This document shows positions 31,971 to 38,885 of a DNA stretch of 58,037 nucleotides, in pieces (within the stretch, counting starts at the first letter, position 1; the number at the start of each line of letters is the position of its first letter). Below the pieces are notes generated by a model. It worked only from the letters and a program-made list of their open reading frames with translations. It had not been told where the DNA came from and did no database searches. This DNA is from a virus. The position numbers were made by a program, and so were the translations under genes. The stretch lies in the IMG/VR virus record IMGVR_UViG_3300025941_000030, positions 1 through 58,037 of that record; one strand, given 5' to 3'.

Positions 31971-32864
31971 ATGAGCGATAACCGAAACCTGAAAGTCGCC
32001 ATCTGCGGTGTAGGTGGCGTAGGGAGCTGGGCAGCGGAAACGCTGGCCAAGGCAGCGCGCGGACAGGAGGGGTTGATCAGCAAGATTGGCCTCTTTGACC
32101 CAGACGTACTCGAACAGAAAAATCTCGCGCGCATGCCGACCGTGTCACCCGACTGGGTCGGGCATCCGAAAGTGGATCTGATCAGGAGGTTGATCCAGGG
32201 TACCGTGGCGAACGTCGAACGGCGCCAGATCAAGGTCGACGCCAGCAACATCGACATGATCCTCTTCGACTACGACATCGTCATCTGTTGCTCCGACGAT
32301 GTGGAGAACCAACGGCTGGTCAAGCTCTGGTGCGACCGAAACCGCAGCAAAGTCTACCAGCGCGCCGGCTACGACGGCGACAACATCAACGTCTGCCGCG
32401 CCTTGCCAATGACCTTCGATGTGGAGGAGGAAAAGGCGGACGCGGGGTATCACGGGCAGCCGGAAGTGTACCAGGCCATGTTGGCAGGCTGCTTGGCCGT
32501 GTACTCGGTACTCAAGAATACGGTCACGGTAATGGGTGAGGTGAAGAAGATCGGGTGCTTGGATGCCACGCATGTGCCCGAGAGTGTGCGAGAGGCGATC
32601 GTGGCGAGCGTGCCGAGGCAGATCGTGAGCGCCGAGGCGGAGGACTGGGAAGAGATAGCGAGCAATCACGGCTGGCACGACAGCGACAACTGCAACCACG
32701 ACGAATGTTATCCCAGCTTCTCAGAGCAAGTCAGCAACAACCCAGGCAACGCGTACGATACCCTGCGCGGCTACCACGACCGCTCCCACGTCGCGCGCTC
32801 GCGCACGGACGACGACTGCCCGTACTGCCAGCTGGCAACCGTAGCCGCAGCCGAAGACGAGTAA
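31971..32864 (+). CDS. E1-like ThiF-family adenylating enzyme (297 aa)
   Basis: GAAAGGAGGTGA precedes ATG 31971. The N-terminal Rossmann motif VAICGVGGVGSW (GxGGxG at 13-18), LFDPDVLEQKNLARM (41-55), a Lys in GHPKVDLIRRL and ICCSDDVENQRLV (105-117) form the adenylation site of E1/ThiF/MoeB proteins. A candidate catalytic Cys is 196 (KKIGCLDATHVPES). The C-terminal quarter has Cys/His pairs (DNCNHDEC, DDCPYC) that may bind zinc. It should activate the C-terminus of the beta-grasp protein with ATP and hand it to the E2-like protein. Confidence 0.88.
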   Translation: MSDNRNLKVAICGVGGVGSWAAETLAKAARGQEGLISKIGLFDPDVLEQKNLARMPTVSPDWVGHPKVDLIRRLIQGTVANVERRQIKVDASNIDMILFDYDIVICCSDDVENQRLVKLWCDRNRSKVYQRAGYDGDNINVCRALPMTFDVEEEKADAGYHGQPEVYQAMLAGCLAVYSVLKNTVTVMGEVKKIGCLDATHVPESVREAIVASVPRQIVSAEAEDWEEIASNHGWHDSDNCNHDECYPSFSEQVSNNPGNAYDTLRGYHDRSHVARSRTDDDCPYCQLATVAAAEDE

Positions 32865-32897
32865 CCCCACGCAGCAAACGAAAGGAGCCCCACGCCT

Positions 32898-33878
32898 ATG
32901 CCCCACTTCAAATTTGACGACGTCAAGGTGTGCCACAAGTGCGACCACCTGGACGCGCAAGCCAAGCCTAAGCTCACCTGGCCCCCCGATCTGTGGGACG
33001 CCTGGCGCACGATCACGCGCGTGAACATGGACCTGGAAGTCCTGGCCCTCTTTCGCGTGGACAAGGACAACCTGGTCACGGAGCTGGAAGTACCTGAACA
33101 GGAGGTCGAACAGGCTGCGTGTAAAGTGCTCAAGCAAGACGGCCACTGGGACGGCATGATCCACTCGCACCATAACATGGGCGCGTTCATGTCGGGCGAC
33201 GACAAGGCCACGCTCATGCCGAACTATCGGTTTAGCATGGTCACGAACCACAAAGGCGAAGTGCTCACGTTCGAGAAGATCGACCTGCCGTGTGGGGGGA
33301 TTGGGTTCAAGGAGGTCGAGACACTGGTCCAGCTGCGACCCGAGGCAGCTGAGCTGGTCGCGCTGGTCAAGGAGCGGGCACGCAGGCCAGTACCCAAGCA
33401 GACGAGCGTGGTCTACGGGGGCTACGCGGGGAACTACGGCACCCACTGGACGCCTGCCGGAGCACAAGCCCCAAAAGCCAACGGCGCCAACGGAAACGGA
33501 AACGGCGCCGGCAAGAGCGAAAGCAAAGGCGAACAACAAAGCATCGGGTTTCGCGGGGGCAATAGTGCGCGCCGTGATGACTCGGGCAAAGCGTTGGTGG
33601 TAAGGGGTGACGATGGCGTGTACCGCTCGACCGACCCCACCGACGACTACGACCCTTACTCAGCTTATGAGACCGACCCGCGCTTTGACCAGCTGCCCAA
33701 AGGCGAAGCGTGGGGCTGCGAGGAATGCCACATCCACTGGGACAGCTGGAAAGCCGCCCCGTACGACTGCTGGTTCTGTCACAAGCGCATCCAAGTCGTC
33801 ACCATCGACGACGGCGAGACGTGGTACGACGCGCAGGAACTGGGCCGGCTCATCTGCGAAGACGTGAGCGTGGGCTAG
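32898..33878 (+). CDS. JAB/JAMM isopeptidase-like protein with zinc ribbon (326 aa)
   Basis: AAAGGAG precedes ATG 32898. The MPN core has Glu47 (LEVLALFRV) and a full JAMM motif: His89-Ser-His91, seven residues, Ser99, two residues, Asp102 (HSHHNMGAFMSGDD). The sequence ends with a Gly/Asn-rich linker (about 190-235) and a C-terminal zinc ribbon (CEECHIHW...CWFCHKR). JAMM proteases trim ubiquitin-like precursors and remove conjugated modifiers. The first part also holds CHKC at 12-15. It completes a modifier/E2/E1/protease set. Confidence 0.88.
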   Translation: MPHFKFDDVKVCHKCDHLDAQAKPKLTWPPDLWDAWRTITRVNMDLEVLALFRVDKDNLVTELEVPEQEVEQAACKVLKQDGHWDGMIHSHHNMGAFMSGDDKATLMPNYRFSMVTNHKGEVLTFEKIDLPCGGIGFKEVETLVQLRPEAAELVALVKERARRPVPKQTSVVYGGYAGNYGTHWTPAGAQAPKANGANGNGNGAGKSESKGEQQSIGFRGGNSARRDDSGKALVVRGDDGVYRSTDPTDDYDPYSAYETDPRFDQLPKGEAWGCEECHIHWDSWKAAPYDCWFCHKRIQVVTIDDGETWYDAQELGRLICEDVSVG

Positions 33879-33884
33879 CTGGTC

Positions 33885-34007
33885 ATGCTCACATTCGACC
33901 CCACCACCATCCCAACCACCCTCACCCACGCCTTCGCCCTCGCCTGTTGCCTGCTCGCAGGCGTGGGCCTGGCCGCGATCGTGTGGGATTGGTTGGTTGA
34001 CCCTTAG
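33885..34007 (+). CDS. Small membrane peptide (40 aa)
   Basis: The frame from ATG 33885, 6 bases after the JAMM gene stop, encodes a single membrane helix (THAFALACCLLAGVGLAAIV) with a short acidic end (WDWLVDP). No clear Shine-Dalgarno site; translational coupling is possible. No family recognised. Confidence 0.5.
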   Translation: MLTFDPTTIPTTLTHAFALACCLLAGVGLAAIVWDWLVDP

Positions 34008-34023
34008 AACGAGGACACTGACT

Positions 34024-34173
34024 ATGACCGTCGGCGAACTGATCCACTGGCTCACAGACTTCCACGAAGACACTCGCGTGTCCAAGTGGGAGATTGAAAT
34101 CCCCTGCCCCACTCCTGAAGACCCGTACAACACACACATGATCATCGGTGAGGAGGGGGAGAGTGGTCATTAG
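34024..34173 (+). CDS. Small acidic phage protein (49 aa)
   Basis: ATG 34024 behind GAGGA. MTVGELIHWLTDFHEDTRVS is a pattern I recall from many short phage proteins ('MTVgEL...L..fd.d..V'), followed by strand WEIEIPCPTPED and an acidic end. Function unknown. It is the last gene before a 411-base regulatory gap. Confidence 0.65.
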   Translation: MTVGELIHWLTDFHEDTRVSKWEIEIPCPTPEDPYNTHMIIGEEGESGH

Positions 34174-34584
34174 GGCGTTTGCCTTGACATCGAACTTCTT
34201 CCCCTTTAAAAAACATGCAAAACGACCAGTGAAATCAGGGGGTAAATCAACCTGTTCCCCCACTTTTCCCGTGGTCTAAAGGGGGTAAGCCCTTGAACAC
34301 ACGCGTGAATCTCAAACTTGTTCCCGTTCCCGCGTTCCCTGACACCTGCAAAAATGGTATCTATTTATATATATAGGACGGGTCACATGGACGCCCCCGG
34401 GTGGGGCCGGGAAAAAGTTGCGGGAAGAAGTTCGAGATTCCCTTGCGCGTTCAAATACTTATACCTGTTTTTGGGTGGCGGGAACGATCTGAAAGAGTTC
34501 GAGATTCTCTTGCAATAACAATGGCTTACAACTCACGCTCGACTTGGGAAAAAGCCGGGCAAAATAGGGAAGAAAGGAACAACG
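34174..34584 (+). promoter_or_regulatory. AT-rich, repeat-bearing intergenic region (possible origin or promoter region)
   Basis: This 411-base gap is much richer in A/T than its surroundings, with TATTTATATATATAG near 34365. It carries a promoter at its start and a direct repeat AGTTCGAGATTCyCTTGC (34429-34446 and 34496-34513). GTTCCC words and GGGGG/CCCCC-type short inverted repeats are also present. I see no convincing gene in it. Melting-prone DNA with repeats before the replication block is compatible with an origin. Confidence 0.45.
34184..34212 (+). promoter_or_regulatory. Candidate promoter of the middle gene block
   Basis: TTGACA (34184-34189), a 17-base spacer and TAAAAA (34207-34212) form a good sigma70-like promoter about 370 bases before the next gene. 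It is followed by the repeat region described separately. Confidence 0.55.
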
Positions 34585-34806
34585 ATGAGTATATCAGCCG
34601 AGTATATCGGCACCCTCAACCACGCCCTCTCCGCCCTCCGTGACTTCGCCGACTGCATCGACAGCACGGGCGGTGTGTTCGATGATGGTCTGTCTATCTG
34701 CCCAACCGCCGACCCTGAGTGGACCGACCTCGGCGCGGCGTATGTGAAAGCGTGCGCGGCCCTTGGACGGCGCCCGGTGTGGGGAGCCCAGAGGAGGAAG
34801 GCATGA
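34585..34806 (+). CDS. Hypothetical small protein (73 aa)
   Basis: AAGAAAGGA precedes ATG 34585. A helical N-terminus (EYIGTLNHALSALRDFADCI) and acidic middle suggest a small folded protein; no family recognised. First gene of a run of about 15 short coupled genes leading to the replication block. Its stop overlaps the next start (ATGA). Confidence 0.65.
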   Translation: MSISAEYIGTLNHALSALRDFADCIDSTGGVFDDGLSICPTADPEWTDLGAAYVKACAALGRRPVWGAQRRKA

Positions 34807-35075
34807 CGGCACATTGGTTCTTCCAAGCGTACGGCAGTGTGACATCTGGTGAAGGTTGTGGGCACAAGCATAAGACATACGCAGCAGCCGAACGATGCCT
34901 GTGGGACGAAGCGAAGTACATCGGTGACATCGAGTCACTTGGAATTTGGGAAGTACACATGCACAGTTTTGACGACGTCTACGAATACACCGCGCGACGC
35001 GTGACCGTGTGTGCCACGATCCTACGTAACCCTTGTCAGCGGTTGTATGGGCACAAAGGAGCGCACATCATATGA
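34803..35075 (+). CDS. Hypothetical small protein (90 aa)
   Basis: ATG 34803 overlaps the stop of the previous gene and has GAGGAAGG upstream. Aromatic- and Cys-containing strand-rich sequence (AHWFFQAYGSVTSGEGCGHK, LGIWEVHMHSFDDVYEY), with a possible metal site from Cys/His residues (CGHKHK and CQRLYGHKGAH). Coupled to the next gene by ATGA. Confidence 0.62.
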   Translation: MTAHWFFQAYGSVTSGEGCGHKHKTYAAAERCLWDEAKYIGDIESLGIWEVHMHSFDDVYEYTARRVTVCATILRNPCQRLYGHKGAHII

Positions 35076-35284
35076 AAACACCTGGCGGGATGCTGCGGAC
35101 TTTTTACTTCCACGTCGAAGGGTCAAAGCGTAGCCTGACCATCTTGCCGGGAATCACAGCAGCTTATTGGTGGCCGCGCTTGAACCGATACGCACGCTCA
35201 TGGTGGTTCTTCTGGAACGGCTTCAAGATCATTTACCAGTGGGGGCGTGACACCGAGGTACCGCTCGACGACGATGATTATTGA
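35072..35284 (+). CDS. Hypothetical Trp-rich protein (70 aa)
   Basis: Coupled by ATGA to the previous gene. The middle part is rich in Trp and Arg (AAYWWPRLNRYARSWWFFWN) and the end acidic (VPLDDDDY). The amphipathic aromatic stretch could touch a membrane. No family recognised. Confidence 0.6.
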   Translation: MKTPGGMLRTFYFHVEGSKRSLTILPGITAAYWWPRLNRYARSWWFFWNGFKIIYQWGRDTEVPLDDDDY

Positions 35285-35335
35285 CACCTACACATCCCCT
35301 ATGATACGCCCCACACCTACAAGAAAGGAACCTAC

Positions 35336-35605
35336 ATGCAAGGATTCATCTGCGACAACTGCACCGCCCCGGTCCAACCGACCGTAGTCATCGTGCGTAG
35401 CGTGCGCTACGAGAACCTCAAACGTACCAAGCTCCTGAACAGCCGGCGTATGGGCCACTACTGCCCGGCCTGCGCTGACGAGCTGTCAGCTGCCGAGCTG
35501 CCCCTACCCGCTCGCATACATCAACCAGCCTCGGCTGACCCCGACCCTGACCCCCGAAAGGAACCCGCCCATGTCAAACGCCCGCGCAAGCAGGCTGCCG
35601 CCTGA
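35336..35605 (+). CDS. Zinc-finger-like small protein (89 aa)
   Basis: AGAAAGGAA precedes ATG 35336. Two CxxC pairs (CDNC near residue 6 and CPAC near 43) make a zinc-ribbon-like unit; the C-terminus is Pro-rich, ending in basic residues (KRPRKQAAA). The end overlaps the start of the next gene by 35 bases. Confidence 0.6.
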   Translation: MQGFICDNCTAPVQPTVVIVRSVRYENLKRTKLLNSRRMGHYCPACADELSAAELPLPARIHQPASADPDPDPRKEPAHVKRPRKQAAA

Positions 35606-35753
35606 CAACGTACACGTAGCCTACGGCACGCCGTTCACACAGACCGACCTCGGGGATGACACGGTCAAGTGTGAGACATGCGGCGCGTACGTAGATGTGG
35701 GCGCCGAGCTGCGCGCCCATGCGCGAGAACACAGCGCTGATACCAAACCGTAA
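35571..35753 (+). CDS. C2H2-like zinc-finger small protein (60 aa)
   Basis: AAAGGAA precedes ATG 35571. The C-terminal half KCETCGAYVDVGAELRAHAR followed by EH fits a C2H2 finger (Cys-x2-Cys, helix, His-x4-His). Overlaps the preceding gene. Confidence 0.62.
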   Translation: MSNARASRLPPDNVHVAYGTPFTQTDLGDDTVKCETCGAYVDVGAELRAHAREHSADTKP

Positions 35754-35792
35754 CGCGCGTGCACGCGCGTGAATGACGAAAGGACACCCATC

Positions 35793-36053
35793 ATGGGAGC
35801 ACCAACGAAGTGCCCCGAGTGCGGGAAGCAGTTCAACCGCCCGCAATCATGTGGCCGACACCGGTTGGCCATGCACGGGGTCAAGGGTAAGTCGTACAGC
35901 GCGAGCAAGTACAAGCCACGTACGGCAGTAGCAGCAACACCAACACCCGCTACGCCTGCCCACGACATGCTCTCCTTCTGCCCCTCCTGCGGCCTCAACC
36001 TCTCCGTGCTCCGCAAAGTAACCAGCACTCTCATGCGCAGACAAGGAACCTAA
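35793..36053 (+). CDS. Protein with classical C2H2 finger (86 aa)
   Basis: GAAAGGA precedes ATG 35793. KCPECGKQFNRPQSCGRHRL followed by AMH is a near-canonical C2H2 finger (Cys-x2-Cys-x12-His-x4-His). A second CxxC pair sits near the C-terminus (SFCPSCGLNL). The linker between is Thr/Pro/Ala-rich. Possibly a DNA-binding regulator. Confidence 0.68.
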   Translation: MGAPTKCPECGKQFNRPQSCGRHRLAMHGVKGKSYSASKYKPRTAVAATPTPATPAHDMLSFCPSCGLNLSVLRKVTSTLMRRQGT

Positions 36054-36056
36054 CCC

Positions 36057-36329
36057 ATGCCCAACCCACGAACGAACCCCCGACGTGTAGACTTCCTACA
36101 CAACATCGCCGACCTCGACGCGCTCGTCCTCGCCGAGCTTGGTTTCAGCACACGCTTCATCGAACGCGAGACGCGCCTATCTGCCCACCAAATCACCTAC
36201 CGCTTGCACAAGGTCAATGTGAAGCGCGCGGACTACCGCAACGGCGAATCAGAAACGGCCCAGAACATCCTATCCAATTTCCGCCGCGCAGCCACCCGTA
36301 CCATGCGCGTGCGCGTTACACGGCCATGA
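36057..36329 (+). CDS. Small helix-turn-helix protein (90 aa)
   Basis: The middle of the protein (DALVLAELGFSTRFIERETR followed by LSAHQITYRLHKVNVKR) reads as a helix-turn-helix with a basic recognition helix, a pattern common in short phage DNA-binding proteins. Arg-rich C-terminus. Stop overlaps the next start (ATGA). Probable transcription factor. Confidence 0.68.
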   Translation: MPNPRTNPRRVDFLHNIADLDALVLAELGFSTRFIERETRLSAHQITYRLHKVNVKRADYRNGESETAQNILSNFRRAATRTMRVRVTRP

Positions 36330-36445
36330 ACAACGACGACTACACCCTGCTCCTCCTCATCGCCGGCCCACCCATCGTCGCGTTCCTGCTCGCTGTCCTG
36401 CTCGAACGGCAGGGTCAACAAGACCAACACAGGAGGGACAAATGA
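36326..36445 (+). CDS. Small membrane peptide (39 aa)
   Basis: ATGA overlaps on both ends. Sequence is one membrane helix (TLLLLIAGPPIVAFLLAVLL) flanked by an acidic N-terminus and a Gln/Arg-rich C-terminus, consistent with a single-pass inner-membrane peptide. No family recognised. Confidence 0.65.
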   Translation: MNNDDYTLLLLIAGPPIVAFLLAVLLERQGQQDQHRRDK

Positions 36446-36705
36446 TCGTGTCCGCGAACGGTAGGCAGTACAAGGTGTACTGGCGCTACGTCGGCCAGAC
36501 GACCGAGTGCCATGTCAGTGAGCACCAGTACAGCGAAGAACCGTCCACGTACGCCGCCACCGTCACTCGTTACGTGCTCGACCATGACAGCCGGAACAAG
36601 GCACGGCGGTTCAGTTTGGCCAAGCTCCTACGCGAGCACTTCCCCCACAAGCCCGACCGCGAATCGTTCTGGCGCGCGTACCGGGCGCAGCTGGGGCATT
36701 GGTGA
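36442..36705 (+). CDS. Hypothetical small protein (87 aa)
   Basis: GGAGGGA precedes ATG 36442 and the start overlaps the membrane peptide stop. The N-terminal beta region (NGRQYKVYWRYVGQTTECHV) is followed by basic helices (DSRNKARRFSLAKLLREHFP). Unknown family. Confidence 0.62.
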   Translation: MIVSANGRQYKVYWRYVGQTTECHVSEHQYSEEPSTYAATVTRYVLDHDSRNKARRFSLAKLLREHFPHKPDRESFWRAYRAQLGHW

Positions 36706-36708
36706 GCC

Positions 36709-36870
36709 ATGCCCCCCCCCCACCGAAACGAAACGCCGAGGCTCATTAAAAAGTGGGAGTCGATTCTTCGAGAAGCTACTCGCGCCGATGCCATGATAGG
36801 CTACACGTTGGTCAAGCAGTTGAAGTCCTACAGGCGTGCCTTGCGCCGTTCGTTGCGGGAGAAGCCATGA
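36709..36870 (+). CDS. Small basic helical protein (53 aa)
   Basis: ATG 36709 starts 4 bases after the previous stop and the stop overlaps the next start (ATGA). Sequence is strongly basic and helical (RLIKKWESILREATRADAMI, VKQLKSYRRALRRSLREK). It contains a run of nine to ten C residues in its first codons, a site prone to length errors, so the start could shift. Confidence 0.55.
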   Translation: MPPPHRNETPRLIKKWESILREATRADAMIGYTLVKQLKSYRRALRRSLREKP

Positions 36871-37007
36871 CCCCCAACAAACCCGAACCGCGACCCGAGA
36901 TGATTACAATTATCGCGTTACTAATTTTCATCATGCTCGGCATTTTCGGTCTGCACAATCAACTGACCCAAGTCTCCGAGGAGGTCCGCCAACATGGCTG
37001 CAAGTGA
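36867..37007 (+). CDS. Small membrane protein (46 aa)
   Basis: ATG 36867 overlaps the preceding stop. After a Pro-rich hydrophilic start comes one membrane helix (MITIIALLIFIMLGIFGLHN) and a short helical tail. Its end overlaps the next gene by 14 bases. No family recognised. Confidence 0.62.
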   Translation: MTPNKPEPRPEMITIIALLIFIMLGIFGLHNQLTQVSEEVRQHGCK

Positions 37008-37683
37008 CAAACCCGAACCGCCGAGCGAGGCGGACCTTACCGAATGGGCAGCTAATCGAGGCATCGCCAAACTCAACGGCGGTCCATTCGATGCGAGCAA
37101 TGTCCTTGCGGGACACTATCTAGAAGCGCTCTTGCCCGGGCTACGTACCCTCCGCACCGCCCTCGCGGCGATGAGGGAGGAGAGGGATGCGCTGTTGCAA
37201 CGACCCGGCATTCAGGATGCTCTCGTTGCTCGTGTTCGGGAGTTGGAAGCCGAACGCGACGTCCTCCAACGCCAAGTAGACTGCCGCCACGGCCACCTAT
37301 GCGCTATCGGTACGGTCCTGCATCACGACAACCTGCGGCTGCGGGATGAGCGCATGTTGAAGGACGAGCACGAGGCGTTGCAGCGGCGGTGTGAAATGCT
37401 GGTGGAGGACGCGGATAAACACAGGAACTGCATCAGCGAAATGCGCGCCGACTTCGACAAGACGCGGAACCAGTTGCTCGACGAACGCGACCAACTCCGC
37501 GACCAACTCACCACGTTGACGACGTGGAATGATCCGGCGACGGTGCCGGAAGGGCCGTTGCTATGGAAAGTTAACTGGGTCGAAGGTGACGAACCGAGCT
37601 ACTACTACACCGACCATACGGTAATGGACGCAATAGCGTTTAGGCAAGGCACCGTCATCGGCTGGAGGAGGATCGAGCCATGA
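36994..37683 (+). CDS. Coiled-coil hypothetical protein (229 aa)
   Basis: GAGGAGGT precedes ATG 36994. Long coiled-coil regions (LRTALAAMREERDALLQR, LDERDQLRDQLTTLTTWND) surround a His/Cys segment (CRHGHLCAIG). The C-terminal 50 residues are strand-like (LLWKVNWVEGDEPSYYYTDH). It is coupled by ATGA to another coiled-coil gene. Similar proteins are frequent in phage early blocks and lack assigned function. Confidence 0.62.
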   Translation: MAASDKPEPPSEADLTEWAANRGIAKLNGGPFDASNVLAGHYLEALLPGLRTLRTALAAMREERDALLQRPGIQDALVARVRELEAERDVLQRQVDCRHGHLCAIGTVLHHDNLRLRDERMLKDEHEALQRRCEMLVEDADKHRNCISEMRADFDKTRNQLLDERDQLRDQLTTLTTWNDPATVPEGPLLWKVNWVEGDEPSYYYTDHTVMDAIAFRQGTVIGWRRIEP

Positions 37684-38381
37684 GCGAATGTACCTGTACG
37701 CAGCGGGACTGTGGTAGTCGGATGCACAGCGACTTCAACGAGTCGTGTCCTGTATCGCAAGACAGGTTGCGCCACGAAGCGGTTGCATCGCTGCGAACGC
37801 AACTTGTTGCGCTGCGCGAGGAGCGAGACACGGCTTGGCGTGAAGCACGAAAATGCGCGGATGAAATAGACTCCCTCCGAACCCGCGCCGAGAAGGCAGA
37901 GGGGGAGTTGCAAAGGCGAAGTTTCGCTTACGGCAATGCGGGTATCGACAATCCTGACATGTCACCGGAGTTGGTAGCCATCATTGCCGAACGCGACACC
38001 ACCCTCGCCCAACTCGCAGAGGCTCGGGGTGAGTTGGAGATGCTATACGGCGAGCGGCCATTTCAAATTACACCAACGAAACTAGACGAAGAAATGGAGC
38101 GACGATTCGCGGAGCAACATCACTATAAACCTGCAAGGATTCATCTCAAGTGCGCCATTCAAGCCGAAGCTCTCAAGGCCGAAAACGAGCGGCTGAGCGG
38201 GATGGTGGTGGCGTTGCGGGGCTGGATCAGACGTCACCAGTTCCACGACAAGGCAGGCGTGGATGAAGACTGCGCTATGTGTAAGGTACTCAAGGACACC
38301 GCCGCTGTCGCCACCGCCCACGACGCTCGTGTACGGGCTGAGGCGTTCGAGGAGTGTGCAAAGTTGGCACAATCGTACTGA
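37680..38381 (+). CDS. Coiled-coil hypothetical protein with Cys-rich start (233 aa)
   Basis: The start MSECTCTQRDCGSRMHSDFN has a small Cys cluster. Two coiled-coil runs (LRTQLVALREERDTAWREAR, LAQLAEARGELEMLYG) and a conserved-looking helical tail (ARVRAEAFEECAKLAQSY, a common ending 'R..AleeaA..') follow. Related in style to the upstream 229-aa protein. Confidence 0.62.
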   Translation: MSECTCTQRDCGSRMHSDFNESCPVSQDRLRHEAVASLRTQLVALREERDTAWREARKCADEIDSLRTRAEKAEGELQRRSFAYGNAGIDNPDMSPELVAIIAERDTTLAQLAEARGELEMLYGERPFQITPTKLDEEMERRFAEQHHYKPARIHLKCAIQAEALKAENERLSGMVVALRGWIRRHQFHDKAGVDEDCAMCKVLKDTAAVATAHDARVRAEAFEECAKLAQSY

Positions 38382-38391
38382 GGTGACGGGA

Positions 38392-38664
38392 ATGAACGCG
38401 CTCGAAATGCACCTAGCCCGTGACAAGGCCCTGTGCGCACGGATCGACGAGTTGGAAGCCCAACTTGCCAGCGTCAAGAAGCACGACGCCCAAGCCGCCG
38501 CCACCCAACACGACGAGGCGTTGCGAAGGGAGGAGCGGGAGCGGTGCATTGCCGTGATAAAGAACCAACGTAACGAATGTGATGAAGGCGACGGTGAAGG
38601 ATACGAGCAAGGAAATATTGCCGCGCTCGACCGCGCCATCGCCGCACTGGAGAAGCTGAAATGA
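38392..38664 (+). CDS. Coiled-coil hypothetical protein (90 aa)
   Basis: GAGGTGACGGG precedes ATG 38392. Short coiled coil (ARIDELEAQLASVKKHDAQA) plus the 'EERERCIAVIKNQRNECDEG' helix that recurs in many phage proteins. Couples by ATGA to the next gene. Confidence 0.6.
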   Translation: MNALEMHLARDKALCARIDELEAQLASVKKHDAQAAATQHDEALRREERERCIAVIKNQRNECDEGDGEGYEQGNIAALDRAIAALEKLK

Positions 38665-38885
38665 GCATGAGCAAGAAAGACTTCATTGCCTTGGCCGACA
38701 CACTACGCACACTACAACCATCGCCGTTTAGTGGCGACAGTGTTGGAAACGCGTATCAGTTTGATTGCTACGTAAACGCGCTCGCCGACTTCTGCGCCGC
38801 CCAGAACCCGCGCTTCAACCGCGCGCGTTGGCTAGGGTACATCAACGGCACCTGTGGACCAAACGGAGGAACACCCAAAACATGA
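38661..38885 (+). CDS. Small phage protein of a recurrent type (74 aa)
   Basis: MSMSKKDFIALADTLRTLQP followed by FDCYVNALADFCAAQNPRFN is a pattern shared by many short phage proteins of unknown role ('F.alAd.l......lad.c...NprFd..rW..Yi'). The stop overlaps the helicase start. Confidence 0.68.
   Translation: MSMSKKDFIALADTLRTLQPSPFSGDSVGNAYQFDCYVNALADFCAAQNPRFNRARWLGYINGTCGPNGGTPKT

Noticed and set aside
34318-34518. 66-codon frame in the AT-rich gap
   Set aside because: No ribosome site, odd composition, and it covers the promoter/repeat region; the next gene at 34585 has a good site.
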